Shown: positions 44,853 to 55,567 of the stretch, in pieces
How the letters are laid out: every line of letters begins with the position of its first letter
How positions within the stretch are numbered: the stretch's first letter is position 1
Origin: Lysobacter sp. S4-A87
Lineage (GTDB): Bacteria; Pseudomonadota; Gammaproteobacteria; Xanthomonadales; Xanthomonadaceae
NCBI RefSeq assembly: GCF_022637455.1
Contig: NZ_CP093341.1
Coordinates: 992,001 to 1,056,000 of the forward strand
DNA length: 64,000 nucleotides
Reading direction: 5' to 3'
Notes under the pieces: model-generated
The model's input: the letters and a program-made list of their open reading frames with translations, nothing else
Told to the model about the DNA's origin: nothing
Databases searched by the model: none
Program-made: the position numbers and the translations under genes

Positions 44853-44876
44853 CGTCGAATTCCTTGGTGCGTGGGG

Positions 44877-45836
44877 TCAGCGCGTGATGCCGGCCATTTC
44901 GTCCAGGCCAAACGCCAGGTTGAGGTTCTGCAACGCCTGCGTCGCCGCACCCTTGAGCAGGTTGTCCTCGGTGGCAACCACCACCAGGCGCTTGCCGTCG
45001 GGCGTCAGGGTGAAGCCGCCGAGCTCGACATGGTGGCGCCCGGCAATCGCGCTGACCCAGGGGGCCTCGTCGCCGACATCGACCAGCGGCTCGCCTGCGT
45101 AGCGGTCAACATAGCGCGACACCACCTCTTCGCGCGCGAAGGCCCTGGCCAGCGGCAGGTTGGCGGTGATGGTGAGCCCGCGGAAATGCGGCGCCACGTG
45201 CGGCAGGAACTGCACTTCGTGGCCAAGCTGGCGGGTGACTTCGCGCTCGTGCACGTGGTTGGTCAGCGCGTACGGCATCAGGTTGTCGCGCAGCTTGCCG
45301 GGGTCGTTCTTGTCCGAAGGCGAGGTGCCGGCGCCGGAATAGCCCGACACACCGAAGCACTGCACCGGACCTGCAAGCGCGTCGAGCATCGGCGCGACTG
45401 CCAGCTGCATCGCCGTGGCATAGCAGCCGGGATTGCTGATGCGGCGCTGGCCGCTGTACTGGCCGCGGGTGAGCTCCGGCAGGCCGTAGTACCAGCCGTC
45501 GTCGAAACGGTAGTCGGCCGAAAGGTCAACGATGACGGGATCGGCGCCGGCCGCGTCGAACGCCGCCACGCACGCCGCGGCCTTGCCGTTGGGCAGCGCC
45601 AGCACGACCGCGTCGGCGCCCGGCGCCGGCAACTCCTCGTGCGAGGGCGAGTTGTAGCGCAGCTCACCCTGGTACTCCGGGATATGGTCGGCGACGCGCT
45701 GCCCGACCAGCTCGCGCGAGGACACGAACGCGAGTTCGAATACCGGGTGCGCGGCGATCAGGCGGATGAGTTCGGCGCCGACGTAACCGCGCGCGCCGAC
45801 GATGCCAACGGACTTAGTCACGTCCGGATGCTCCAT
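44877..45836 (-). CDS. argC: N-acetyl-gamma-glutamyl-phosphate reductase
   Basis: 319-residue NADPH-dependent reductase, third step of arginine synthesis. The Rossmann motif is [17 protein letters not shown], the catalytic cysteine is in [12 protein letters not shown], and the acid/base His lies in [10 protein letters not shown]. Its start overlaps the end of the preceding GNAT gene by 23 nt. Confidence 0.96.
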   Translation of the reverse strand: MEHPDVTKSVGIVGARGYVGAELIRLIAAHPVFELAFVSSRELVGQRVADHIPEYQGELRYNSPSHEELPAPGADAVVLALPNGKAAACVAAFDAAGADPVIVDLSADYRFDDGWYYGLPELTRGQYSGQRRISNPGCYATAMQLAVAPMLDALAGPVQCFGVSGYSGAGTSPSDKNDPGKLRDNLMPYALTNHVHEREVTRQLGHEVQFLPHVAPHFRGLTITANLPLARAFAREEVVSRYVDRYAGEPLVDVGDEAPWVSAIAGRHHVELGGFTLTPDGKRLVVVATEDNLLKGAATQALQNLNLAFGLDEMAGITR

Positions 45837-46434
45837 GGTTCTGCAACTTGTGAAGAAGATTGCGTTTCACCGCCGGCCATTCCGATTCGATGATCGAGAA
45901 GGCCACGGTGTCGCGCACGCTGCCGTCGGCATGGCGCCGGTGGCTGCGCAGGATTCCGTCCTGTTTGGCACCGAGCCGGGCGATGGCTGCGCGCGATGCC
46001 AGGTTGAACCAGCTGGTCTCGAAGCCGACGCAGATGCTGCCCATGGTCTCGAAGGCATGGCCAAGCAACAGCAGCTTGGCCTCGGTGTTGAGGCCGGTGC
46101 GCTGCACCTTCGGGGCGTACCAGGTGTAGCCGATCTGCACGCGCGGAACGGACTGGTCGAGGTCGTAATAGCGGGTGCTGCCGACGATGTCGCCACTGGC
46201 GTCGCGCACCGCGAATGCCATGGCCTTGCCCTGGTCCTGCACGTCCAGCGCGGCGCTGATGTACGACTCGACCTGCTCCGGCGCCGGCACGCTGGTGTAC
46301 CACAGGCGCGACAGCTCGCCGGCGCCGAGCGCGGCGCGCAAGTCCCCGGCATGGGCCGCCTGCAGCGGCTCCAGCGCGACGTGCTGGCCGCGCAGGGTCG
46401 GGACGACGCTCCAGTGGTCGGCGGTCGCTGGCAT
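45814..46434 (-). CDS. GNAT-family N-acetyltransferase embedded in the arg operon
   Basis: 206-residue RimJ/RimL-type acetyltransferase. [19 protein letters not shown] is the typical start, and the acetyl-CoA-binding half contains [20 protein letters not shown] and [21 protein letters not shown]. It starts 1 nt after the argA/B fusion stop and overlaps argC by 23 nt, so it is tightly co-translated with arginine genes. Its substrate is unknown. A direct role in N-acetylglutamate or ornithine acetylation is possible, but the family commonly acetylates protein N-termini, small molecules or antibiotics. It contains a full catalytic core and no sign of decay. Confidence 0.88.
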   Translation of the reverse strand: MPATADHWSVVPTLRGQHVALEPLQAAHAGDLRAALGAGELSRLWYTSVPAPEQVESYISAALDVQDQGKAMAFAVRDASGDIVGSTRYYDLDQSVPRVQIGYTWYAPKVQRTGLNTEAKLLLLGHAFETMGSICVGFETSWFNLASRAAIARLGAKQDGILRSHRRHADGSVRDTVAFSIIESEWPAVKRNLLHKLQNHGASGRD

Positions 46435-46435
46435 C

Positions 46436-47758
46436 TCAGTCCTTCAACGTCGCCGTGCGCCCCGAGCAATGCTCGACGCAGCGTTCGATCTCGTCGAAGC
46501 CATCCATGCCGTACCAGAACACCTTCCACTTCTCCTGCTTGATGCAGCCGTCAGACTCGGCGTAGTAGAACGGATTGACCGGATTGCCGTGGCGCGAACG
46601 CCAGAACAGGCGCGGATTCTGCTCGCGCATGACGTGCCACACGGCGCGGCCAAGGCCTTCGCCCTGCGCCTCGTCGAGCACGGCGAACTTGTCGAGGTAG
46701 ATGCCGGCGTCCTCCTGGGTGAGGATCACCGCGGCGCGGTAGTTCTCGCTGACATAGGCACGGTGCAGCGTGGTGCGCTCGAAATAGTCCGGCATCAGGC
46801 GACGGCCGAAGGCCGATTCGATCAGGCCGCGCAGGCGTTCCAGGTCGAGCTCGCCCCAGCGGGTGACCTGCAGCACGCGCTCGCCGCGGCGCACCAGCGT
46901 GCCCGAGCCCTTGTGGGTGAACAGTTCCTTGGCCAGTTCCGCCGGCTTGGTGATCGACACCGACGAGGTCAGCGGCAGCTTGTCGAGCAGGTCCTTGATC
47001 TGTTCGATCTTCACGCGCATGCCGCCGTTGATCCACGGCTGCGACATCAGGTGCTCGTACTCGGTCGACAGGTTGATCGAGTCGATGACCTTGCCGGCAT
47101 CGTCGAGCAGGCCACCGGTGCCGGTCAGGAACACGATCTTGTACGGCTGCAGCTTCTGCACCAGCTCGTTGGCGGCGAAGTCGGCGTTGACGTTGAGGAT
47201 CTGGCCACCGGCGGTCTCGCCGAGGCTGGCGATGACCGGGATCGAGCCGGCGCGCAGGCTGGCCTCGATCGGCGCCAGGTTGACGCGTTGCACTTCGCCG
47301 ACCAGGCCGTAAGTGTCGCGGTCCAGGTATTCGGACTCGAACACGCCTGACACGATTGACGTAGCGCGCGCATCGAACGCCTGCAGCGCCTCGACCAGCT
47401 TGAGGTTCTGCGACTGGAACACGCGGCGCACGATCGCCAGTGCTTCCGGCGAAGTCACGCGCAGGCCGTTGACGGTCTGCTTGACGATGCCGGCGGCGGC
47501 CATCTCGTCGTCGAGCTGCGGCCCGGCGCCGTGGATCACGATCGGGGTCAGGCCGACGTCCTGCAGGAACGCTAGCGAGGACGTCAGCGCCTCGAGGTCG
47601 TCGCGCAGCACGGCGCCGCCGACCTTGACCACGGCGAAGCGCTTGGCATCGAGCTGGGAGAAACGCTTCAGGTACTGCGAGATTTCCTTCGCACTGGCCA
47701 TGCTCGAAAGCAGGCGCACGATGGTCTGGCGAGTCTGGATGTCACGAGAATCGTTCAT
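46436..47758 (-). CDS. argB: Bifunctional N-acetylglutamate synthase / kinase (NAGS-K)
   Basis: 440 residues fusing an N-acetylglutamate kinase-like domain (about 1-285; [42 protein letters not shown]) to a C-terminal GNAT synthase domain (about 290-440; [45 protein letters not shown]). This architecture is the NAGS-K known from Xanthomonas and relatives, related to vertebrate NAGS. One polypeptide therefore carries both first steps of arginine synthesis. Arginine is expected to regulate it. The ATG at 47758 is 11 nt after the deacetylase stop. Confidence 0.95.
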   Translation of the reverse strand: MNDSRDIQTRQTIVRLLSSMASAKEISQYLKRFSQLDAKRFAVVKVGGAVLRDDLEALTSSLAFLQDVGLTPIVIHGAGPQLDDEMAAAGIVKQTVNGLRVTSPEALAIVRRVFQSQNLKLVEALQAFDARATSIVSGVFESEYLDRDTYGLVGEVQRVNLAPIEASLRAGSIPVIASLGETAGGQILNVNADFAANELVQKLQPYKIVFLTGTGGLLDDAGKVIDSINLSTEYEHLMSQPWINGGMRVKIEQIKDLLDKLPLTSSVSITKPAELAKELFTHKGSGTLVRRGERVLQVTRWGELDLERLRGLIESAFGRRLMPDYFERTTLHRAYVSENYRAAVILTQEDAGIYLDKFAVLDEAQGEGLGRAVWHVMREQNPRLFWRSRHGNPVNPFYYAESDGCIKQEKWKVFWYGMDGFDEIERCVEHCSGRTATLKD

Positions 47759-47769
47759 TGCTATGGAGT

Positions 47770-48852
47770 TCAATCCAGAATCCGGATGATGGAGTCGGTG
47801 TAGCGCTGCAGTTGTTCCAGGGCCACCCATTCGTCGGCGGTATGGGCCTGGGCGATATCACCCGGGCCATAGACCAGCGCGGTCATGCCGGCGTTGGAGA
47901 ACAGCGAGGCCTCGGTCCAGAAATCGACGGCATTGCCGATCGGCAGCTGCAGTGCATCGGCCAGGTCGCGGGCCTCCAGGCGCCGCTGCTCGGCATCGGC
48001 AACGTCTCCCGACGGCAGCGAAGGACCGCGGAAGGTTTCCTCGTAACGCTCGATCGCACCGGCCTCGACCAGCGTGCCGAAACGCTCGTGCAGCGCGTCG
48101 ATCGACATCGACGGCAGCGGACGGAAACCGAAACGCAGTTCCGCGCTCGGCGCGATCATGTTGGCCTTGATCCCGCCTTCGACGCGACCGATGTTGAAGC
48201 GCAAACCGGTCAGGCCGCCGAAACGCTGGTGCGCCTGGCTCTCGACGTAGTCCAGCGCGTGCCCGCCCCAGCGGATCGCCTGGTGCAAGGCACTGGCCTG
48301 CATCGCATTCGCACCCGACGCATGGCCGGCAACGCCGCGGAAGCGCAGCAGCACCGAGCTGATGCCGCGATGGGCCAGCACCGCCTCGCACTGCGTCGGC
48401 TCGGCAACGACGACTTCGTTGAAGCCGTGCTGGCTGCCCAGGAACGCGGCAACGCAACGGGCATCGTTGGCCTCCTCGTCGGTCGAGAACAGGAAGGCGG
48501 CATCGCCCTGCGTCACCGAGGCGGCGGTCACCAGTCCGGCCGCGGCGCCCTTGATGTCGCAGGCACCCAGTCCGATCGCGCGGTCGGCGGTGACGCGCAG
48601 CCTGTGCGGATCGGCGCTCCACGCTTCCGACGACGGCACCGTGTCCAGATGCACGTTGAACAGGCGCGTGGGATTGCCGCGCACGGCCAGCATCGACACC
48701 GCGCCGTCGCCGTGGTCGGTGACCTCGATGCGGAAACCGGTCAGCTGCGAGCGCAGGTAATCGAAGATGCCACCGGTGCCGATGTCCCGCGGTGGATTGC
48801 GGGTGTCGTACGAGACCAGGGCGTCGAGGTGCTTGAGGGTTTTTGCGAGCAT
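47770..48852 (-). CDS. argE': N-acetylcitrulline deacetylase (ArgE/DapE family)
   Basis: 360-residue M20 metallopeptidase-fold amidohydrolase. Metal ligands appear in [19 protein letters not shown] and [10 protein letters not shown], and the dimerisation region contains [19 protein letters not shown]. In organisms using acetylornithine carbamoyltransferase this enzyme removes acetate from N-acetylcitrulline, not from acetylornithine. The neighbouring argF' supports that substrate. It starts 6 nt after argG. Confidence 0.92.
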   Translation of the reverse strand: MLAKTLKHLDALVSYDTRNPPRDIGTGGIFDYLRSQLTGFRIEVTDHGDGAVSMLAVRGNPTRLFNVHLDTVPSSEAWSADPHRLRVTADRAIGLGACDIKGAAAGLVTAASVTQGDAAFLFSTDEEANDARCVAAFLGSQHGFNEVVVAEPTQCEAVLAHRGISSVLLRFRGVAGHASGANAMQASALHQAIRWGGHALDYVESQAHQRFGGLTGLRFNIGRVEGGIKANMIAPSAELRFGFRPLPSMSIDALHERFGTLVEAGAIERYEETFRGPSLPSGDVADAEQRRLEARDLADALQLPIGNAVDFWTEASLFSNAGMTALVYGPGDIAQAHTADEWVALEQLQRYTDSIIRILD

Positions 48853-48858
48853 GGCCGG

Positions 48859-50052
48859 TTACTTGCGGTTGATCTCAGCCCACAGCGTGCTGCTCATGCC
48901 GAACAGCTTGATGAAGCCCTCGGCCTCGGCCACGCCCCAGTCCGCCGCCTGGGCGTAGGTCGCGCCCTTGGCATTGAGGATGTGCCTGGACTCGATCGCC
49001 ACCGCGCTGACCAGGCCGCCCTGCGTTTCCAGCACGACGTCGCCATTGACGGTCGACTGGCTCGACTGCAGGAATGCTTCCAGGTCGGTCTTGAGCGGAT
49101 CGTGGAAGAAGCCCTCGTACACCAGCTCCACCCACTTGCGCGCCACGTCCGGCTTGAAGCGGTTCTGCTGCTTGCTCAGCACGGCTTCTTCCAGTGCGCG
49201 GTGCGCGGTCAGCAGCGCGGTCAGGCCCGGCGCCTCGAAGATGATGCGGCCCTTCAGGCCGATCGTGGTGTCGCCGGTGTACAGGCCGCGGCCGACGCCG
49301 TACTGCGCGAACAGGCCGTTGAGCCTGGCCAGCATCTTGTGGCCGTCCATCTTCTCGTCGTCGAGCGCAACCGCCTCGCCGTTGACGAAGCTGACCTTCA
49401 CCCGCAACGCCTGCGCCGGCCATTCGCTGCGTGGCTTGCACCAGCCGACCGCACCCTCGCCCGGCGCCTGCCAACGGTCGATCTCGCCGCCGGACATGGT
49501 CAGGCCGAGCAGGTTCTCGTTGATCGTGTAGGCCTTCTGCTTGGCGCGCACACCGAAGCCGCGCTCCTCCAGGTACTTCTGCTCGTAGGCGCGAACCTCG
49601 GTGTGCTCCTTCTGGATCTCGCGGATCGGCGCCACGATCTCGTAGTCGCCCAGCGCCTTCACGGCCAGGTCGAAACGCACCTGGTCGTTGCCCATGCCGG
49701 TGCAGCCGTGCGCGATCGCCTTCGTGCCGAGCTCCTCGCAACGCTTGAGCGCGGCTTCGACGATCAGGTAGCGGTCGGACACCAGCAGCGGGTACTGGCC
49801 CTGGTAGCCCTCGCCGGCCCAGACGAACGGCTTGACGAAGCCTTCCCAGATCGCCGGGCCGCCGTCGACGGTGACGTGCGAGGCGACGCCCAGTTCGGCC
49901 GCGCGCTCCTCGATGAAGGCGCGCTCTTCGGCATCGACGCCGCCGGTGTCGGCGAACACGGTGTGCACGTTCCAGCCGCGCTCCTTCAGGTAGGGCACGC
50001 AGAAGCTGGTGTCGAGGCCGCCGGAGAAGGCGAGGACGATGTCTTTGCTCAT
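48859..50052 (-). CDS. argG: Argininosuccinate synthase
   Basis: 397-residue N-type PPi synthetase joining citrulline and aspartate with [22 protein letters not shown] is the ATP-binding P-loop, and [14 protein letters not shown] and [17 protein letters not shown] are conserved. Separated from argF' by a 133-nt gap filled with REP-like palindromes, then followed at 6 nt by the deacetylase. Confidence 0.97.
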   Translation of the reverse strand: MSKDIVLAFSGGLDTSFCVPYLKERGWNVHTVFADTGGVDAEERAFIEERAAELGVASHVTVDGGPAIWEGFVKPFVWAGEGYQGQYPLLVSDRYLIVEAALKRCEELGTKAIAHGCTGMGNDQVRFDLAVKALGDYEIVAPIREIQKEHTEVRAYEQKYLEERGFGVRAKQKAYTINENLLGLTMSGGEIDRWQAPGEGAVGWCKPRSEWPAQALRVKVSFVNGEAVALDDEKMDGHKMLARLNGLFAQYGVGRGLYTGDTTIGLKGRIIFEAPGLTALLTAHRALEEAVLSKQQNRFKPDVARKWVELVYEGFFHDPLKTDLEAFLQSSQSTVNGDVVLETQGGLVSAVAIESRHILNAKGATYAQAADWGVAEAEGFIKLFGMSSTLWAEINRK

Positions 50053-50076
50053 GTTCTTGTCTCGTTTGTGATCTGC

Positions 50077-50174
50077 CCCTCCCCGCTTGCAGGGAGGGTG
50101 AGGTGGGGGCAAACGGGGCTTGGCAGCGGCTGGCTGCCCTCACCCCTACCCCTCTCCCGCGAGCGGGAGAGGGG
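50077..50174. repeat. REP-like cluster between argF' and argG
   Basis: Two palindromes, CCCTCCC/GGGAGGG (50077-50098) and CCCCTCTCCCGC/GCGGGAGAGGGG (50149-50174), surround complementary GGTGAGG-like and CCTCACC-like tracts. The second is the family also seen at 10055. Located inside the arg transcription unit, it may modulate argG expression or mRNA stability. Confidence 0.8.
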
Positions 50175-50185
50175 CTGTATGCGAA

Positions 50186-51205
50186 TCAGCGGCCGATCAG
50201 GGCGGCCATGATCGCCTTCTGCACGTGCAGACGGTTCTCGGCCTCGTCGATGGCGATGCACTGCGGCGAGTCCATCACCGCATCGGTCGCTTTCACGTTC
50301 CGCCGCAGCGGCAGGCAGTGGCTGAAGACGCCGTTGTTGGTCAGCGCCATCTTCGCCTCGTCGACGATGAAGTGCTTGTACTGGTCGCGAATGGGCTTTT
50401 CCGGGCCCCAGTTGCCGAAGAACGGCAATGCGCCCCAGCTCTTGGCGTAGACCACGTCTGCGCCGCTGTAGGCACTTTCGATGTCATGGCTGACGGCGAG
50501 CGAACCGCCGCTCTCGGCGACGTTCTGCTCGGCCCAGTCCATGTAGCGCTGATCGAGGATGTAGTCGGGCGTCGGGCACAGCAGGGTCACGTCCATGCCC
50601 ATGCGCGTGGCGATCGTCAGCGCCGAGTTGGCCACCGCCGTGTTGAGCGGCTTGGGGTGGTAGGTCCAGGTCAGCACGTACTTCTTGCCGCGCAGGTCGC
50701 TGGTGCCGAAGTGCTCCTGCAGCGCGAGGATGTGCGCCAGCTCCTGGCACGGATGGGTGATCGTCTCCATGTTGATCACCGGCACCGGCGAGTACTTGGC
50801 GAAGCTCTTGAGGACGATGTCCTCGCGGTCGTACTGCCAGTCGACGAACTTCGGGAACGCGCGCACGCCGATCAGGTCGACGTAGCGGCCGAGCACCTTG
50901 GCGACCTCGGCGATGTGCTCCTCGGTATCGCCGTCCATGACCGTGCCGAGGTTGAACTCGATCGGCCACGCGTCCTTGCCCGGCTGCAGCACCACCGCAT
51001 GGCCGCCGAGCTGGAACGCGCCCAGCTCGAAGCTGGTGCGGGTGCGCATCGACGGATTGAAGAACACCAGGGCGATCGACTTGCCCTTGAGCTGCTCGCC
51101 GGCCTTGCTGCGCTTGAACTCGGCGGCCTGCGCCAGCAGCGCGTCGAGGTCGGCGCGCGACCAGTCCTGGGTGTTGAGGAAGTGTCTGTTGCCAAGAGCG
51201 GTCAT
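50186..51205 (-). CDS. argF': N-acetylornithine carbamoyltransferase
   Basis: 339-residue transcarbamylase that carbamoylates N-acetylornithine to N-acetylcitrulline. The carbamoyl-phosphate motif SMRTRTSFELG and HPCQELAH are typical of the superfamily. TWTYHPKPLNTAVANSA and FSHCLPLRRNVKATDAV are specific to the acetylornithine enzyme described in Xanthomonas. The ornithine-type DxxxSMG signature is absent. ATG 51205 gives MTALGNRHFLNTQDW. It is the first gene of the arg-pro unit and lies behind a structured leader. Confidence 0.95.
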   Translation of the reverse strand: MTALGNRHFLNTQDWSRADLDALLAQAAEFKRSKAGEQLKGKSIALVFFNPSMRTRTSFELGAFQLGGHAVVLQPGKDAWPIEFNLGTVMDGDTEEHIAEVAKVLGRYVDLIGVRAFPKFVDWQYDREDIVLKSFAKYSPVPVINMETITHPCQELAHILALQEHFGTSDLRGKKYVLTWTYHPKPLNTAVANSALTIATRMGMDVTLLCPTPDYILDQRYMDWAEQNVAESGGSLAVSHDIESAYSGADVVYAKSWGALPFFGNWGPEKPIRDQYKHFIVDEAKMALTNNGVFSHCLPLRRNVKATDAVMDSPQCIAIDEAENRLHVQKAIMAALIGR

Positions 51206-51268
51206 CGAGTGCGGTTCCGGTGATCGTATGGGGAGGAAGGTGGGACGCTGCGCGGGTCCTGAAAGCAA

Positions 51269-51296
51269 AAAAGCCCAGCGCGTAGGCTGGGCTTTT
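51269..51296 (-). terminator. Intrinsic terminator in the argF' leader
   Basis: An 11-bp perfect stem AAAAGCCCAGC/GCTGGGCTTTT with a 6-nt loop. On the minus strand it is followed by a run of T and ends about 64 nt before the argF' start, so it would stop transcription ahead of the operon unless prevented. Confidence 0.8.
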
Positions 51297-51334
51297 CGTG
51301 TGTCACTTCGTCTGTTGCAAGACGCGCTAGTGAC
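51277..51334 (-). promoter_or_regulatory. Candidate attenuator hairpins upstream of argF'
   Basis: Reading leftward, a stem GTCACT/AGTGAC plus CGTCT/AGACG (51334-51302) directly precedes the terminator. The 7-nt segment AGCGCGT in its 5' half (51328-51322) is exactly complementary to ACGCGCT in the terminator loop and 3' arm (51283-51277). The alternative pairing would break both hairpins, the layout of a transcription attenuator. Confidence 0.5.
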
Positions 51335-51336
51335 CG

Positions 51337-51441
51337 TTACCCAGCTGGATGGCAGGTATGCGGTCGGCGAGCACGCGAGGTCATCCCCGCCGCCATGTAG
51401 GCGGAGGTCAGGACGTCGGCGTCGGCGTAGTGGGCGTTCAT
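51337..51441 (-). CDS. Possible leader peptide of the arg operon
   Basis: A 34-codon open frame from ATG 51441 to TAA 51337 ends just before the first hairpin. It contains three arginine codons close together (Ser-Arg-Ala-Arg-Arg, codons 22-26). No clear Shine-Dalgarno sequence precedes it and arginine is not strongly repeated, so it may be fortuitous. It is listed because of its position relative to the attenuator-like hairpins. Confidence 0.3.
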   Translation of the reverse strand: MNAHYADADVLTSAYMAAGMTSRARRPHTCHPAG

Positions 51442-51502
51442 TGAGGCGCGCATGCTCGCATGCACCCGCGGCGGGCGCAAGCTTCCGGCTGTGGAGGGGC
51501 GC

Positions 51503-51958
51503 TCAGCGGTCGCCAGCGGGCGCCACGACCGGCGTCACCGACACCCGGATGCGCAGGCGGTTGCCCGGATCCTCGGCCAGGCGCGAACGGAACTTGGCGC
51601 CCTTGTAGGTGTAATCGACGTCGTAGGCGATCGGGCGGCGGTACTCGCGCTCGACCGTCACCGGCTTGCACTTGTTGTCCTGCTGCTCTTTCTCTTCGCG
51701 GGTCAGCGCTTCCTTGACCGCACCGACCACCCGCGACAGGCGCGAGTCGCCTTCGCACTTCTGCTCGACCGTGTTGGCCTTGAGCGTCTGGTAGACCGGT
51801 GTCACCCGCAGCACCTGGGCGTAGTCGAAGCGGACGTTCTCGGCCTGGATGACCGTGTTCTGCGCCCTCGCCTCCGTGCCGGGCCAGGCAGCCAGCACCA
51901 GTCCCAGCAGGACAGTCCAGGTCACGGCGGTCGGAAGCGGAACTGGACGGTCCATCAC
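51503..51958 (-). CDS. Secreted hypothetical protein related to glycine-zipper (17 kDa antigen-like) proteins
   Basis: 151 residues with a signal peptide (about 1-33, VTWTVLLGLVLAAWPGTEARA). The beginning YAQVLRVTPVYQTLK with a following Cys, and the end VDYTYKGAKFRSRLAEDPGN with RIRVSVTPVV, resemble the flanks of periplasmic glycine-zipper 2TM proteins. The glycine zipper itself is missing and a charged helix (KEALTREEKEQQDNK) stands in its place. Two cysteines could form a disulfide. Function unknown. A short AT-rich stretch around 51975-52000 is a likely promoter region. Confidence 0.7.
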   Translation of the reverse strand: MMDRPVPLPTAVTWTVLLGLVLAAWPGTEARAQNTVIQAENVRFDYAQVLRVTPVYQTLKANTVEQKCEGDSRLSRVVGAVKEALTREEKEQQDNKCKPVTVEREYRRPIAYDVDYTYKGAKFRSRLAEDPGNRLRIRVSVTPVVAPAGDR

Positions 51959-52144
51959 ACTCGCGGAGTCATAATTGTTTAGAAATTGTAAGCGCAGACC
52001 GGGGCCGAGGTCTGAACCCCGCCTTTAGACTACCGGCCGAAACGGCAAGGTGGTCCCTTGCTCCGGTCGCCGCCCGGACGACCGGCACGGCGCAGGTCGC
52101 CTCGATCAGCCGCTAGAATGACCGCAACTCCGGCGGTACCCCCC

Positions 52145-53518
<1,374 letters not shown>

Positions 53519-53543
53519 CCGCCTGGTCGCCACACCCCATGCA

Positions 53544-53586
53544 GTCATCCCCGCGAAGGCGGGGATCCAGCGACTTCGGGAATGAC
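53544..53586. repeat. REP-like element between cysS and sufE
   Basis: GTCATCCCCGCGAAGGCGGG opens the element and GGGAATGAC closes it, giving an imperfect palindrome of the same family as those at 23322 and 36291. Confidence 0.8.
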
Positions 53587-53637
53587 AAACCAGCATCCGC
53601 ACACGGGCAGCACCTGTACGGGCGTAAAATTCCCCCG

Positions 53638-54090
53638 ATGAACGCCATCGCCGCCCCCGCCAGTCCTTTCCCCATCGAAGCCTCGCCCAGCGAGGCGCAG
53701 GCCGCGATCCGCGACGAGTTCGCCTTCTTCGGCGACTGGTCCGAGCGCTACCAGTACCTGATCGACCTGGGCCGCAAGCTGCCCGACCTGCCGGACGAGT
53801 GGAAGACCGAGGAACATCGCCTGCACGGTTGCCAGTCGATGGTGTGGATCGTCGCCGAGGGCGACGCCGACCGCCTCGACTTCCATGCCATCAGCGACTC
53901 GGCGATCGTCTCGGGCCTGATCTACCTGGCCCTGCGCGTGTACTCGGGCCGCAGCGCGGCGCAGATCGCCGCCACCGATGCCAACTACATCGCCGACATC
54001 GGCCTGGCCAAGCACCTCTCGCCTACCCGCAGCAACGGCCTGGCCGCCATCCTCGGTTTCATCCGCGACCAGGCCCGGCTGCGGCTGTGA
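53638..54090 (+). CDS. sufE: Cysteine desulfuration protein SufE
   Basis: 150-residue sulfur acceptor that takes persulfide sulfur from SufS for iron-sulfur cluster assembly. The active cysteine is in EEHRLHGCQSMVW, with flanking WSERYQYLIDLGRKLPDLP and DANYIADIGLAKHLSPTRSN as in E. coli SufE. There is no Shine-Dalgarno sequence. TAAAAT at 53625-53630 lies 7 nt before the ATG, so a leaderless message is possible. No other suf genes are adjacent. Confidence 0.95.
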   Translation: MNAIAAPASPFPIEASPSEAQAAIRDEFAFFGDWSERYQYLIDLGRKLPDLPDEWKTEEHRLHGCQSMVWIVAEGDADRLDFHAISDSAIVSGLIYLALRVYSGRSAAQIAATDANYIADIGLAKHLSPTRSNGLAAILGFIRDQARLRL

Positions 54091-54160
54091 CCGGTTGCCA
54101 CGACGCCCACGATGACGCCGCGGCTGCGGCGCGGCCGCGTCGACCCGGCGTTGCCGCGCA

Positions 54161-55426
54161 ATGACTGCCGACGCTGACGCCCTGCCCGTCCCGGGCGTCT
54201 CCGAGCTACTGCGCAACCGCGGTTTCACCGGCCTGCTGACCTATCGCCTGCTGGCGATGCTGTCCTACCAGATCGTCGCGGTGACGGTCGGCTGGCACGT
54301 ATACGAACTCACCCGCGACCCGTTCGCCCTTGGCCTGATCGGCCTGGCCGAGGTGATTCCGTACTTCTGTTTCGCCCTGTTCGCCGGCTACGCGGTCGAC
54401 CATCTGCCCCGGCGCAAGCTGGGCATGGCGGCCTGCCTGGGGTTGCTGGTCACGACATTGACGCTGGCCGCCGTCGCCGGCGGCGTACTGCCGGCCGGCA
54501 TCGCCGGTTTCGGCACGCTCACGATCTATGCGGCCATCGCGGTCAACGGCGTGGTCCGGGCGTTCCTGGCACCGGTCTACATGTCGCTGTTCGCGCGCGT
54601 GCTCAAGCGTGAGCAATTCGCGCGAGGCGCCGGCGTCAGCAGCGTGGTGATGCAGACGGGCCTGGTGATGGGCCCGGCGATGGGTGGCCTGCTGGTCGCC
54701 TGGGGCGGCAAGACCTCGGCGTATCTGGTGGCCGCGGGTTTTGCCCTTGCCGCGGCGATCGCGGTGATTGCGGTGCGCGTGACCGAGCCGCCGATGCCGG
54801 CCGAGCGTGCGCCGGTGTTCAAGAGCATTGGCGAGGGGCTGCAATTCGTCTTCAGGACGCAGGTCGTGCTCGGTGCGCAGGCGCTGGACATGTTCTCGGT
54901 GCTGTTTGGCGGTGCGGTGGCGCTGTTGCCGGCCTTCATCAACGAGATCCTGCATTACGGGCCAGAGGCGCTCGGCCTGTTGCGTGCATCACCCGCCGTT
55001 GGCGCGGTGCTGGTAGGCATCGTCCTGGCACGTCGACCGCTGCAACGCCATGCCGGTCGCGTGTTGCTGGTGGCGGTGGCGGGTTTCGGCCTGTGCATCA
55101 TCGGTTTCGCGCTGTCGCGCCATCTGTGGCTGTCGGCGTTGATGTTGATGCTGTCGGGGATGTGCGACGGTGTGTCGGTGGTGCTGCGTTCGACGATCCT
55201 GCAGTTGGCTACGCCTGATCACATGCGTGGTCGGGTGTCGTCGATCAACGGCATCTTCATCGGCTCGTCGAACGAGCTGGGTGCGTTTGAATCCGGTGTG
55301 GCCGCACGTCTGCTCGGCCTGGTGCCTTCGGTGATCTTCGGCGGCTGCATGACGCTGACGGTGGTGGGCATCACGGCGAAACTTGCGCCGAAGCTGCGTC
55401 GACTGGATTTGCGCGATCTGCACTGA
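54161..55426 (+). CDS. MFS transporter, EntS/MFS_3-like
   Basis: 421 residues with about 12 predicted membrane helices. The loop GYAVDHLPRRKLGMAACLGL between helices 2 and 3 matches the major-facilitator motif A variant, and the family phrase PDHMRGRVSSINGIFIGSSNELGAFESG is typical of the EntS-like MFS_3 group of exporters. Substrate unknown; members export siderophores, drugs or metabolites. It follows sufE after 70 nt and ends before a bidirectional terminator. Confidence 0.87.
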   Translation: MTADADALPVPGVSELLRNRGFTGLLTYRLLAMLSYQIVAVTVGWHVYELTRDPFALGLIGLAEVIPYFCFALFAGYAVDHLPRRKLGMAACLGLLVTTLTLAAVAGGVLPAGIAGFGTLTIYAAIAVNGVVRAFLAPVYMSLFARVLKREQFARGAGVSSVVMQTGLVMGPAMGGLLVAWGGKTSAYLVAAGFALAAAIAVIAVRVTEPPMPAERAPVFKSIGEGLQFVFRTQVVLGAQALDMFSVLFGGAVALLPAFINEILHYGPEALGLLRASPAVGAVLVGIVLARRPLQRHAGRVLLVAVAGFGLCIIGFALSRHLWLSALMLMLSGMCDGVSVVLRSTILQLATPDHMRGRVSSINGIFIGSSNELGAFESGVAARLLGLVPSVIFGGCMTLTVVGITAKLAPKLRRLDLRDLH

Positions 55427-55517
55427 GCCGACGAAGGGGCGGAGCAATCCCCGGGTCGGCGGACGACGCCACTCCGCAGACGGAGGCCTGCCAACTCGCG
55501 CAGAGACACGAAGCCAA

Positions 55518-55545
55518 AAAAAGCCCGGCATAAGCCGGGCTTTTT
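55518..55545. terminator. Bidirectional intrinsic terminator
   Basis: 12-bp perfect stem AAAAAGCCCGGC/GCCGGGCTTTTT with a 4-nt loop between the converging MFS and DksA-like genes; both strands end in a T-run. Confidence 0.9.
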
Positions 55546-55567
55546 CCACAGGCAGTCGGCGCAAAAC

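Noticed and set aside
43515-45893. A 792-codon open frame on the plus strand
   Set aside because: Antisense to argH and argC and crosses their boundary; no ribosome binding site or domain.
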